This document shows positions 9,789 to 18,060 of a DNA stretch of 64,000 nucleotides, in pieces. The translations under genes and the position numbers were made by a program. The number at the start of each line of letters is the position of its first letter. Within the stretch, counting starts at the first letter, position 1. The notes beneath the pieces were generated by a model. The model searched no databases and was not told the DNA's origin. It was given only the letters and a program-made list of their open reading frames with translations. The stretch spans positions 1 through 64,000 of the forward strand of contig CAWIDG010000023.1 of the NCBI GenBank assembly GCA_963834875.1. The letters are read 5' to 3'. The DNA is from DATAGF01 sp963834875 (GTDB lineage: Bacteria; Actinomycetota; Thermoleophilia; Miltoncostaeales; Miltoncostaeaceae).

Positions 9789-11298
9789 ATGCCTCGGGTC
9801 GAGGATCCCGCCGCCCCGTCGCCCGACGCGCCGCTGATCCTCCTCACCGGGGCCACCGGCTACGTCGGCGGCCGCCTGCGCTCGCGCCTCGAGCGGAGCG
9901 GATCGCGGCTGCGGCTGATGACGCGGCGGCCGGCCCAGCTCCGGGCGCGGGCCGCGGCGACGACCGAGGTCGTGCGGGGCGACGTCCAGGAGCCGGCGAC
10001 GCTCGATGCCGCGCTCGGCGGCGTCCACACGGCCTACTACCTCGTGCACTCGATGGCCGCGGGCACCGGCTACCGCGACGCCGACCGCCGCGGCGCCGAG
10101 GCGTTCGGCGCGGCGGCGCGGCGCGCGGCCGTGCGCCGGATCGTCTATCTCGGCGGCCTCGGCTCTCGGGGGACGCTGTCGGAGCACCTGTCGAGCCGCC
10201 AGGAGGTGGGGCGGGCGCTGGCCGCCTCCGGCGTCCCGACCCTGGAGCTGAGGGCGTCGATCGTCATCGGCTCGGGCAGCACCTCGTTCGAGATGATCCG
10301 CGCGCTGGTCAACCGCCTGCCGGTGATGGTCACCCCGCGCTGGGTGGGCACCATGACCCAGCCGATCGCAATCGAGGACGTCCTCGACTACCTGGTCGAG
10401 GCCGCCGACCTCGGGCTGGACGGCAGCCGGGTGGTCGAGATCGGCGGCGCGGACCGGGTCTCCTACGGCGACCTCATGCGCGAGTACGCGCGCCAGCGTG
10501 GGCTGCGGCGCGTCATGGTGCCGGTGCCGGTGCTGACGCCCCGCCTGTCGAGCCTGTGGCTCGGCCTCGTCACCCCGGTGTACGCGCGCGTGGGGCGCGA
10601 GCTCGTGGAGGGGCTGCGGAACGAGACCGTGGTGCGCGACCGCTCCGCCCTCCGGCTCTTCCGGGTGCGGCCGCGCAGCGCGCGCGAGGCCATCGCGCGG
10701 GCGCTCGTGAACGAGGACCGCGAGTTCGCCCGGACACGGTGGTCGGATGCGCTCTCGTCGCGGCCTGCTCCGCGGGGGTTCGGCGGCGCGACCGTGGGCT
10801 CGCGCCTCGGTCAACTCGCGCACCGCGCGCGTGCCGGTGCCCCCCGAGGCCGCCTTCGCGCCGATCCGCCGCATCGGCGGCGGCCGCGGCTGGTATTACG
10901 GCGACCCGCTCTGGCGTCTCCGCGGGCTGCTCGACCTGCCCTTCGGCGGCGCGGGCACGCGCCGAGGCCGCCGCGATCCTGAGCGCCTGCTGCCCGGCGA
11001 CACGGTCGACTTCTGGCGCACCGAGGAGGTCGAGCCCGACCGGCTGCTGCGCCTCTCCGCCGAGATGGCGCTGCCCGGGCGCGCGTGGCTCCAGTTCGAG
11101 GTGCAGCCGGCCGGGGCGGGGTCGGTCATCCGCCAGACCGCCATCTTCGACCCGGCCGGCGTCCTGGGGCGCCTCTACTGGTACGCGTTCTGGCCGGTCC
11201 ACGGCCTGGTGTTCCGCGGGATGCTGCGCGGCATCGCCCGCGCGGCCGTGGCCGACGCGGGCCGGCTGCCCCCGCGGGGCGCGCCGGTGGCGGGGTGA
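9789..11298 (+). CDS. NAD(P)-binding epimerase-like protein with C-terminal DUF2867 domain
   Basis: Atypical short-chain dehydrogenase. The ATG at 9789 is soon followed by LILLTGATGYVGGRLRSRLE, the Rossmann GxxGxxG dinucleotide loop, and by GGVHTAYYLVHSMAAG and VRRIVYLGGLGS. The C-terminal part (PIRRIGGGRGWYYGDPLWRL, then PGRAWLQFEVQPAGAGSVIR and WPVHGLVFRGML) is a START-like DUF2867 domain commonly fused to these dehydrogenases. The frame is displaced by one extra base near 10810; removal gives 502 residues, the usual length of the fusion. The substrate is unknown. Confidence 0.8.
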
Positions 11299-11333
11299 GC
11301 CCGGGCGCACCGGCGCGCGCACGACGCGTGGTC

Positions 11334-12401
11334 TCACACCACCTCCGCGACCACGCGCGCCGTCCCGAGGGCCAGACCCGCCGTGAGGGCCGACGTCCTG
11401 AACGCGGCGTTCAGCGCCGCCGCCGCCTCGGAGCGACAGCGAGACCTTGGCGTTGTTGACCACGGCCCTGCCGTTCGAGAGCCCGACCTTCGCCGCGCCG
11501 AGGTCGAGTGCGAGCGGGACGATCGCGCCGACGTGTCGCCGACCTGGGCCGTCAGGAGCGCCGGCGGGTCGGCGTTCAGGTCGATGATGAAGCGCTTCAG
11601 CTCGACCTTGGTCGCGCCGGCCGTCAGAGCGATGCCGCCGGCGTGCGGGATCTCGCCGGCGACCTCGCCGGTGTTCAGGTTGCCGCCCGTGATCGGGAAC
11701 GCGAGTCCCGCGGGCCCGGCGGTTGCCGGCGGGATGACCGAGGGCGTGACGCCGAGGCCGGTCAGGGCCGCGGCCGTGCCGGGGTCGAGGGCCAGTGTGG
11801 TCGCGCCGCCGTCGAACTTCACCTCTGCCGGGAACGACCGGAGGTCACGCGGCCGATCGGGATCCGCCGGGAGGTGGGACCCGAAGGCCGCGTTGAGCGC
11901 CGCGGCCGCCTGGGCGGTCAGGGTGCTCTGGACGCGGACCGCCCAGGTGCCCACCTCGCCCGGCCCGCGCCGGATGACCTTGGCGTCGGAGAGGTCGAGG
12001 TCGAGCAGGCGGATGCTGCCGTTGCCGACCCTCGCGGTCAGGTAGGGGCTCTTCACGTCGGTGCGGACCATGAAGTCGGTCACGCGCACAGTGGTGCTGC
12101 CGGCGCTGAAGGCCAGGCCGCCCTCGTGGTCCACGACCCCGGCCGCCGTCTCCGGGTCGATCCGGCCGCCGTCGATCGGGAAGCTCACGCGCAGGCCCTT
12201 GGCCGTCGCCGGGCCGACCGGGGCGACGCTCACGCCGAGGTCCGACAGCGCCCCGGCCGTCGCGGCGTTCAGGTGTAGGTTCGTCTGGCCGTCCGCCACC
12301 GGGACCGTCGCGCCGATCGCGGACGGCGCGGCGGCGAGGGCGCCCCCGGCCAGGGCCGTGGCGGCGAGGATGCCGAGTCGGGATTTCCGGGAAGGTGACA
12401 C
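11334..12401 (-). CDS. Secreted protein made of two tandem copies of one beta-rich module
   Basis: I favour the GTG at 12401 because AGGAGG lies six bases upstream; an ATG at 12405 in another frame sits too close to it. A signal peptide follows (SRLGILAATALAGGALAAAP). The mature part repeats itself: residues 45-170 contain LSDLGVSVAPVGPATAKGLR and AGVVDHEGGLAFSAGSTTVR, matched about 130 residues later by LTGLGVTPSVIPPATAGPAG and AGEIPHAGGIALTAGATKVE. Both modules end with AAAALNAAF. Displacements near 11524 and 11434 cancel and the corrected length is about 355 residues. Proteins of this layout are frequent and unnamed in Solirubrobacterales. It is divergent from the ECF sigma factor. Confidence 0.65.
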   Translation of the reverse strand: MSPSRKSRLGILAATALAGGALAAAPSAIGATVPVADGQTNLHLNAATAGALSDLGVSVAPVGPATAKGLRVSFPIDGGRIDPETAAGVVDHEGGLAFSAGSTTVRVTDFMVRTDVKSPYLTARVGNGSIRLLDLDLSDAKVIRRGPGEVGTWAVRVQSTLTAQAAAALNAAFGSHLPADPDRPRDLRSFPAEVKFDGGATTLALDPGTAAALTGLGVTPSVIPPATAGPAGLAFPITGGNLNTGEVAGEIPHAGGIALTAGATKVELKRFIIDLNADPPALLTAQVGDTSARSSRSHSTSARRRSGSRTAGPWSTTPRSRCRSEAAAALNAAFRTSALTAGLALGTARVVAEVV

Positions 12402-12500
12402 GCATGTCCTCCTGTGATGGGTTACGGGGCATGTCCGAGTGGTGGGGCGCGATCGGTTGACCCATCCGATCGCCGGGTTTCGCCCGTACGTCCCGTCGAG

Positions 12501-13137
12501 GTGTCGATCGCTCATGCCATCCCCACGCCCGCGCGGGCCTCGGACCGACGGGGGACGAGCCTGAAGCCCCGCCTGCCCCGCCGGCGGCGCGACCCCGAGG
12601 ACCGCCTCGTCGCCGGCCTGCGCCGCGGGGACCCCGACGCGCTCGCCCAGGCGCACCGCGACTACGGCGGGGCGGTGCTGGGCTACTTGCGCCGCATCCT
12701 GGGGGACCCGGCGAGCGCCGAGGACGTGCACCAGGAGGTGTTCCTCGAGGTCTGGCGCCGCGGCCCCTCCTTCGACCCGGGCCGCGCGTCGCTCGGGACG
12801 TGGATCCTCCTCATCGCCCGCAGCCGGGCGATCGACCACCTGCGCAAGCGCGTGCCCGAGCCGCGCGACCCGCTCGGCCCGGGGGGCTTCGCGCAGAGGG
12901 CGGCCGAGGACGACCCCGAGACGTCGCCCGACGCGCTTCTCGAGCGCTGGGGGATGGCGATGCGGCTGGGGCGCCTGCCCGAGCACGAGGCGGCGGTCCT
13001 GCGGATGCGCTTCCACGAGGGGCTCAGCCAGAGCGAGATCTCCGAGCGCACGGGCGTGCCGCTGGGGACCGTCAAGACCCACATGGTGCGCGCGCTGCGC
13101 CGCCTGCGCGCAATGCTCGACGAGGAGGACGGCGTGA
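12501..13137 (+). CDS. ECF RNA polymerase sigma factor
   Basis: Extracytoplasmic-function sigma factor directing RNA polymerase to stress promoters. Region 2 reads GAVLGYLRRILGDPASAEDV then HQEVFLEVWRR and GRASLGTWILLIARSRAIDH; region 4 reads LGRLPEHEAAVLRMRFHEGL, SQSEISERTGVPLGTVKTHM and VRALRRLRAML. I chose the GTG at 12501 (MSIAHAIPTP...). The frame has no in-frame stop before the anti-sigma gene: a TGA at 13135 overlaps the anti-sigma GTG as GTGA but is one base out of frame, so one base near the 3' end is suspect. It is paired with the downstream RskA-like protein, its likely antagonist. Confidence 0.85.
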
Positions 13138-13828
13138 CCGCCCGACTCCCAGATCGTGGACTACCTGCTCGGCGAGCTGGCGCCGGACGAGCGCGCGGCG
13201 ATCGAGCGCCGCATGCGCGAGGATCCCGGCTTCCGCCGCGAGGTCGAGCGCATGCGCCCCGTCGTGGCGGGCCTCGAGGCCCTGCCGTCCGACGCCTGGG
13301 AGCGCCCCGAGGTCCCGCCGTTGCCCGACCTGCCCCGCTGCCGGCGGCACCGGCCCCCGAGCCGGCCCGGCTCCCGGTGGCCGGCCTGGGCCCCGGTCGC
13401 GGCCGTGGCCGCCTGCGCGGCGCTGATCGCCGCCGGCCTCGGCATCGGCGCGCTGGTGTTCGGCGGCGACGGCGAGGACGACGCCGGCCCGGCGATCGCG
13501 CTCGCGCGCGTCGACGACGGCGGGCCGTCGGCGGCCGGCGAGGCGCGCGTCGTCTCGTCCGAGGCCGGGGGGCTCCGCCTGCGGGTGAGTGGCCTCGACC
13601 CCAGCGGGCCGGGCGGCTTCTACGAGCTCTGGCTGCTGGACGGGCCGGAGCGCCTGCTCTCGCTCGGCGCCTTCCGGGTGCCCGGCGTCGGGCGCGGCGG
13701 ACGTGACCGTGCCGCTGCCGGTGGACGTCACCGACTTCCGCTTCATCGATGTCTCGGCGGAAGCGGAGGACGGCGACCCGGGCCACTCGGGCGTCTCGGT
13801 GCTGCGGGGGCCGACCGCCCCCGCGTGA
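13134..13828 (+). CDS. RskA-type anti-sigma factor (two frame displacements)
   Basis: Membrane-anchored regulator expected to hold the upstream ECF sigma factor. The GTG at 13134 followed by removal of one extra base near 13143 gives MTADSQIVDYLLGELAPDER, the standard start of this family. The cytosolic anti-sigma helix bundle is followed by a single membrane helix (APVAAVAACAALIAAGLGIG) near residues 85-105. The outer RskA domain carries GGFYELWLLDGPERLLSLGA and, after another one-base correction near 13693, ADVTVPLPVDVTDFRFIDVS. Corrected length is 230 residues. No HxxxCxxC zinc motif is visible. Confidence 0.8.
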
Positions 13829-13840
13829 TCACCCTTGGGC

Positions 13841-14035
13841 CTACACCGTGGTCGCCGGCTCCGCCGGCGGGGCGTCCTTCAGCCGCCGGATGAGGTCGGC
13901 CACGTCGGCGGTCTCCTGCTCGAGGTCGCGCTGGTACTGCTCCAGCCGCTCGAGCCATGCCTCGCGGTCGAACCGGCGCCGGCCGTGGCGCGGCCCGCAG
14001 CGCGGTCCCCCGCGGTGGGGTCTTCCGTGCATCAT
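13841..14035 (-). CDS. Arg/His-rich 64-residue protein coupled to the PadR regulator
   Basis: Starts at a double ATG (14035) that overlaps the PadR stop (ATGATG), so translation is probably coupled. The N-terminal third is rich in Arg, Gly and His (MMHGRPHRGGPRCGPRHGRR). The rest is an amphipathic helix, WLERLEQYQRDLEQETADVA then DLIRRLKDAPP. Small partners with such a helix after PadR genes are known in actinobacteria but have no assigned function. A coiled-coil contact with PadR or with a target protein is only an inference. Confidence 0.65.
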   Translation of the reverse strand: MMHGRPHRGGPRCGPRHGRRRFDREAWLERLEQYQRDLEQETADVADLIRRLKDAPPAEPATTV

Positions 14036-14481
14036 CTGCTCACCTCCTCTCCCTCGTAGCGGTCGATGAACGCGGTGATGACCTCGCGGGCCTCGCCGAG
14101 GGCGGCGGCCCAGCGCGCCAGCAGCTCGCGCCCCGAGTCGGTGAGCCGGTAGACGCGCTTCGCCGGCCCGGGGAGGCTCTCGTCCCACCGGGAGTCGACG
14201 ACCCCCTCCTCCTCCAGCGAGCGCAGCAGCCGGTACAGGTTGCCGAGGTCCACCCGGCGCTCCTCGCGAGCGATCGCCGGCAGGAGCTCCAGGAGCTCGT
14301 AGCCGTGCATCGGCCGCTCGGAGAGCAGCAGCAGGAGCGCCGGCTCGACGAAGCGCTCGACGCGGGCGCGGACCTCCCACTGCCCCGAGCCGACGCTGCG
14401 CCGGGTGCGCGCCCCTCGGCCGCGGGGGCCGCCGTGGCGGTGGAGGCCGCGGGTCCCCCGGTGGTGTCGTGGTCCGGTCAC
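14032..14481 (-). CDS. PadR-family transcriptional regulator
   Basis: Winged-helix repressor. From the GTG at 14481 the first 35 residues are an Arg/Gly/His-rich tail (PRHHRGTRGLHRHGGPRGRG). The PadR domain follows, VEPALLLLLSERPMHGYELL then ALREERRVDLGNLYRLLRSL-like helix and wing, RVYRLTDSGRELLARW, with a short C-terminal helix. The start is set downstream of an A/T-rich inverted repeat at 14492-14506 that looks like its own operator, suggesting autoregulation. An upstream ATG at 14505 is in frame but would place the operator inside the gene. Confidence 0.85.
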   Translation of the reverse strand: MTGPRHHRGTRGLHRHGGPRGRGARTRRSVGSGQWEVRARVERFVEPALLLLLSERPMHGYELLELLPAIAREERRVDLGNLYRLLRSLEEEGVVDSRWDESLPGPAKRVYRLTDSGRELLARWAAALGEAREVITAFIDRYEGEEVSR

Positions 14482-14491
14482 CGGCCCACTA

Positions 14492-14506
14492 TATGTCAAA
14501 TACATA
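14492..14506. promoter_or_regulatory. Putative PadR operator
   Basis: TATGT-CAAAT-ACATA is an inverted repeat of the ATGT...ACAT type bound by PadR proteins. It stands out as AT-rich in a very GC-rich region and lies 11 bp upstream of the PadR GTG, between padR and the divergent membrane protein gene at 14564. Spacing differs from the best-known ATGT-8-ACAT form, so this is inference. Confidence 0.5.
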
Positions 14507-14563
14507 GTCTTTCCAAGTCACCTGGGGGTCGTCGTCGCGGATGGAACGCGATACCGTCCGAGG

Positions 14564-15226
14564 ATGGGCCTCTCGGAGCCTGCCCTCTCGCTCACCGACC
14601 TCGCCCTGGGGCTGGTCGTCATCGCCCTCGCGGTGCGTCTCCAGGGCACGCCGGGCGTCCACCGGTACTGGCGCCTCACGTTCTGGTGGGCGGGCGCGGC
14701 GGCGCTGGCGGGCGCGGTCCACCACGGCGTCGTGACCTACTCCGACACGTGGTCGGGGCCGAGCTGGGCGGTGATCAGCATGATGGTCGTCGTCGCGGTC
14801 TCCTACCTGCTCGCCGCGTCGGTGGTCGAGGTGCTCGGCCCCGGGCGCGGCCGCGTCTTCTGGGTACTCCGCTCGGCCGGGCTGGTCGCCTACGCCGGCC
14901 TGGCGATCGCGGGCTACGCCGGGGTGAACTCCATCCTGGCCTGCGAGGGCGTCACGATGCTCGCGATCCTCTGGCTCTGGGGCCGCGCCCTGCGCGAGGG
15001 CCACCCGCTGGCGCTGCCGGTCATCGTCGCCATCCTGGCGAGCGGCGCGGCCGCCGGCGTGCGGGCGCTCCCGGAGGACGTCACGGGCCTCGTGGGGCTC
15101 GATCCGACGTCGCTCTACCACCTCGCCCAGATCCCGGGGATGGTGCTGTTCTTCCTCGCCCTCGCCGCGGCGCCGCAGCGGCTGCGGCAGCCCGCGCAGG
15201 CCGGGCGGGTCGCCGCCGCGCGCTAG
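14564..15226 (+). CDS. Seven-helix integral membrane protein, unknown function
   Basis: The ATG at 14564 opens 220 residues dominated by hydrophobic segments: LTDLALGLVVIALAVRLQ, FWWAGAAALAGAVHHGVV, VISMMVVVAVSYLLAASV, WVLRSAGLVAYAGLAIAGY, ILACEGVTMLAILWLW, LALPVIVAILASGAAAGV and YHLAQIPGMVLFFLALAA. The conserved-looking HHG in helix 2 and YHLAQ in helix 7 resemble the metal-binding histidine pattern of CREST-type membrane hydrolases, but I cannot confirm this. It is divergent from padR and could be its target. Confidence 0.6.
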   Translation: MGLSEPALSLTDLALGLVVIALAVRLQGTPGVHRYWRLTFWWAGAAALAGAVHHGVVTYSDTWSGPSWAVISMMVVVAVSYLLAASVVEVLGPGRGRVFWVLRSAGLVAYAGLAIAGYAGVNSILACEGVTMLAILWLWGRALREGHPLALPVIVAILASGAAAGVRALPEDVTGLVGLDPTSLYHLAQIPGMVLFFLALAAAPQRLRQPAQAGRVAAAR

Positions 15227-15233
15227 GCGCGCC

Positions 15234-15593
15234 TCAGCCCGCGGGCGGCTGGTGCAGCCCGAACGTCGACCCCTGGTCGTCGCGGCAGAGCGCGAAGCGC
15301 CCGAAGCGCGCCTCCTGCTCCTCGTCGCCGTGCCCCTCGTCGACGACCGGGTCCTGCCCGCCCCCGAGCTCCGCCACCCTCGCGAGCGCCGCGTCGAGGT
15401 CGTCGACCCGGAAGAAGAGGTACGGGCGCGCGCCCTCGTCGCCGCCGTGGATCCCGCCGGGGACGCCCCCGCCGGAGATCACGAGGCCGCCGCTCACCTC
15501 CTCGAAGGTCCACCCGAGCAGCCTGCCGTAGAAGGCACCGGCACGTGCCACGTCCCCGACCCCGACGCTGAAGAAGCTCACCTCGCCTGCCAT
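15234..15593 (-). CDS. VOC-superfamily (glyoxalase/bleomycin-resistance fold) protein
   Basis: 119 residues with the vicinal-oxygen-chelate pattern: GEVSFFSVGVGDVARAGAFY, GRLLGWTFEEV, then the second beta-alpha-beta unit YLFFRVDDLDAALARVAELG and the end GRFALCRDDQGSTFGLHQPP. One VOC unit of this size usually works as a dimer. The substrate cannot be told from sequence. It is convergent with the membrane protein upstream, separated by 7 bp. Confidence 0.8.
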   Translation of the reverse strand: MAGEVSFFSVGVGDVARAGAFYGRLLGWTFEEVSGGLVISGGGVPGGIHGGDEGARPYLFFRVDDLDAALARVAELGGGQDPVVDEGHGDEEQEARFGRFALCRDDQGSTFGLHQPPAG

Positions 15594-15663
15594 CCGGCCC
15601 TCCTCTCTCGTCGTGCGTCGCGACTCACGGTAGACGGGGGCCCCGGACGGGGCTTGGACGGAA

Positions 15664-16749
15664 TTGACGCCGCGCGACGGTGACAGGCGACCTTGCGCTG
15701 AGGGCGCCGCTCCACTTTCATCCCGGTGGGTGCCCCCTCCCACCCCCTCCCCCGCCGTCCGTGCCGCCGCGGTCCTCAGGCGCCCGCGCGCCCGCCGCAC
15801 CCTGCTCATCGCGGGCGCCGCGCTGCTGCTCGTGCTGACCGCCTGGGGGGCGGCCCATGCGATCCGGCCCGAGGCGCTCGGCGACGCGTTCGCCGCGGTC
15901 AGCTGGCCGTGGGTCGCCGCGTCGGGCGTGGTCTACGCCGTCGGCCAGGCCGCGTCCGGCCTGGTCTGGGGCGTGGGGCTGCGCGCCGGCGGCATGCGCG
16001 GCGTCGGCCGCCGTCACGTTCAGAGCGCCCACTGGCTCGGGCACGGCGCGGGCGAGCTCCTGCCCGCACAGCTCGGCCACGTCGTCCGGTACGCCGCCAT
16101 CCGCCGCCACCCCGCGGCCGCGGCCGGAGGGGGCCTGCGCATCGCCGGGAGCGTGGGGGCGTGGAAGGTCGTGGACGGCCTGGTCACCTTCGTCGTGGTC
16201 GCGGTCGCGGCGATGGTCATGCCCCTGCCCGCCGGTCTCGGCGGCCTGCGCTGGATCGCTGCTGCGACCCTGGCGGGGCTGATCGTCGCCCTGCTGGCCG
16301 TCTCGCGGGTGGGCCCGGCGCGGGTCGCCCGGCGCCTGCCGGAGCGGATCGCCCGTGTGGTGCGCGGCCTCGGCGAGGGCGCGGCCGTCCTCGCCCGGCG
16401 GCGCGACGCGGCGGCTGCGGTCGGCCTCCAGCTGGTCGCGGTCTGCTGCCGGGTCGCGAGCCTGGCGGCCCTGCTGCACGCCTTCGGGATGCCCGCCCAG
16501 GCCGCCATCCTGGTGTACGCGTTGATGGTGCTGTCCGGGGTGGTCGCGATCTCCCCCGGCAACGTCGGAGTGCGGGACGCGGCGCTCGTCCCGGCCCTCG
16601 TCGCGACCTACGGCCTGAGCGCCGAGCCGGCGCTCGCCTTCAGCCTCGGCATCCAGGCGACAGCGCTCGGCGTCTCGCTGCTCGGCGCGGCGGTCGCTCT
16701 GCTGCTGATGCGCCTCAGGCCGGTCCGGGCCGCTCCGGCGCTGCGCTGA
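15664..16749 (+). CDS. Lysylphosphatidylglycerol synthase TM-region (UPF0104/YbhN) family membrane protein
   Basis: Polytopic protein of the family that includes the flippase domain of MprF and AglD. Membrane segments include TLLIAGAALLLVLTAWGAAH, WVAASGVVYAVGQAASGLVW, VVDGLVTFVVVAVAAMVMPL, AILVYALMVLSGVVAISPGN and ALGVSLLGAAVALLLMRL. The family motif region is GELLPAQLGHVVRYAAIRRH, and the C-terminal SPGNVGVRDAALVPALVATY is typical. There is no synthase domain, so it is probably a lipid or glycolipid translocase. The start is uncertain between TTG 15664 and GTG 15730. Its 3' end overlaps the convergent GDPD gene by 35 bp. Confidence 0.75.
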   Translation: MTPRDGDRRPCAEGAAPLSSRWVPPPTPSPAVRAAAVLRRPRARRTLLIAGAALLLVLTAWGAAHAIRPEALGDAFAAVSWPWVAASGVVYAVGQAASGLVWGVGLRAGGMRGVGRRHVQSAHWLGHGAGELLPAQLGHVVRYAAIRRHPAAAAGGGLRIAGSVGAWKVVDGLVTFVVVAVAAMVMPLPAGLGGLRWIAAATLAGLIVALLAVSRVGPARVARRLPERIARVVRGLGEGAAVLARRRDAAAAVGLQLVAVCCRVASLAALLHAFGMPAQAAILVYALMVLSGVVAISPGNVGVRDAALVPALVATYGLSAEPALAFSLGIQATALGVSLLGAAVALLLMRLRPVRAAPALR

Positions 16750-17395
16750 CGGGGGCGGCGAGCCGCGCGAGCAGGGGGAGGTCGTCGACGATCAGCGCCG
16801 TGACGCCCGCGCCCGTCAGCCGCTCGGCCTCGTCGGGGCCGCCGACCGGCCAGGACGCGAGGAACGGCGCGGCCTCGCGCAGCGCGGCCGCCACACCGGG
16901 GCCCAGGAGGTCGGCGCGAACGGCGGCTCCATCGCCGAGCCGCCCCGTCCTCGCCAGCCGCAGCAGCCGCTCGACCTCGCGGCGCGACGCGGCCGAGCGG
17001 ACGATCCTCACCCCCGGCGCGCCGGCGACGCGCTCGAGCAGGTCCCAGCGGCGCGACGCGATCGTCACGGGGCGGTCCCCGAGCGCCGCCCGGGCCGCGG
17101 CCAGCGCGGCCTCCGCGAGGCGCGGAGGGCCGCCCTTCAGGTCGAGGAGCGGCTCGGCGGTCGGCCCGAGGGCGGCGAGGGCCGGCTCCGGCCCCTGAGG
17201 CGCGCCGCGGACCAGGGCGACGCCCTCGCGGTCCCAGAGCACCGGGCCGATCCGGCGCGGGTGGCGCAGCTCCAGCCGGCCGCGCCGCAGGTGGACGTCG
17301 GCCTCCACCAGGTCGGCGCCGGCCTGCGCGGCGGCGCGCGCCGAGCGCGGGTCGTTCCCGGCCCGGTGAGCCACCAGCAGGGCGCGGCCGGTCAC
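16715..17395 (-). CDS. Glycerophosphodiester phosphodiesterase-family protein
   Basis: Hydrolase of glycerophosphodiesters to glycerol-3-phosphate and alcohol. The GTG at 17395 overlaps the PhoU stop (GTGA). Expected active-site elements are present in short form: VAHRAGNDPRSA, then GADLVEADVHLRRGRLELRH with the Glu/Asp and His, PLLDLKGG, and a C-terminal barrel end VTALIVDDLPLLARLA. At 226 residues it is short for the family. It is the last gene of an enoyl-CoA hydratase-PhoU-GDPD operon. Confidence 0.75.
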   Translation of the reverse strand: MTGRALLVAHRAGNDPRSARAAAQAGADLVEADVHLRRGRLELRHPRRIGPVLWDREGVALVRGAPQGPEPALAALGPTAEPLLDLKGGPPRLAEAALAAARAALGDRPVTIASRRWDLLERVAGAPGVRIVRSAASRREVERLLRLARTGRLGDGAAVRADLLGPGVAAALREAAPFLASWPVGGPDEAERLTGAGVTALIVDDLPLLARLAAPVSAAPERPGPA

Positions 17396-18060
17396 TCCTC
17401 CTCGTGCGGCGCCGTCTCCCCCGTCACGAGGAAGTGGACCCGGGCGCCGAGCTCGGCGGCGTTGTTGGCCACGCGCTCCACGTGCCGGGCGACGAGGACG
17501 GCCGCCGCCGACCACGCCCGCATCCCCGGCTCGCCCGGCGCCTGGGCCACCGCGGACAGGACCTGGTCGAGCATCGGGCTGAGCCGGGCAGCGTCGCGCA
17601 CGGCCTGGGCGCCGGCCTCGAGGTCGGCACGGGCCACCGCCTGCACCGCCAGCGCGAGGGCGTCGATCGCGGTCTCGCCCATCCGCGCGATCAGCCGCCG
17701 CACGGCCTCGGCACCGGCCTCGGGCGGCGGCGCCGAGCCGGCCAGGCGCGCGATCGACACGGCCAGGTTGCCGACGCGCTCCAGCGCCACGGCGGCGATG
17801 AGGCCGACGTGCAGCAGGCGGAGGTCGCTGGCGAAGGTCAACCAGTTCTGGTGCAGCGAGAGGATGCGCGCCTCGAGCGCGGAGCTGCGCAGGTCGATCT
17901 CGCGGTCGCCCTCGGCGACGACCTCGGCGACCGAGGGGTCGGAGTCCTCCCAGCCCGCGATGGCGCGCTCGACCTGCTCCAGGGTGAGGGTCGCCAGCTC
18001 GCCCAGGTCCTCGCGCAGCGCCGCGAAGTCGGCGGCCGGGTCGGTGCGCTGGGGTGTCAC
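17392..18060 (-). CDS. PhoU-domain protein
   Basis: 222-residue protein with two PhoU-like three-helix bundles: DFAALREDLGELATLTLEQV, DREIDLRSSALEARILSLHQ, and LLHVGLIAAVALERVGNLAV in the first; the second has ALALAVQAVARADLEAGAQA and ARHVERVANNAAELGARVHF. PhoU proteins link phosphate transport to PhoR signalling. Here there is no pst operon; the gene sits between an enoyl-CoA hydratase and a GDPD with GTGA overlaps on both sides. A role in phosphate salvage with the GDPD is plausible inference. Confidence 0.82.
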   Translation of the reverse strand: MTPQRTDPAADFAALREDLGELATLTLEQVERAIAGWEDSDPSVAEVVAEGDREIDLRSSALEARILSLHQNWLTFASDLRLLHVGLIAAVALERVGNLAVSIARLAGSAPPPEAGAEAVRRLIARMGETAIDALALAVQAVARADLEAGAQAVRDAARLSPMLDQVLSAVAQAPGEPGMRAWSAAAVLVARHVERVANNAAELGARVHFLVTGETAPHEEE

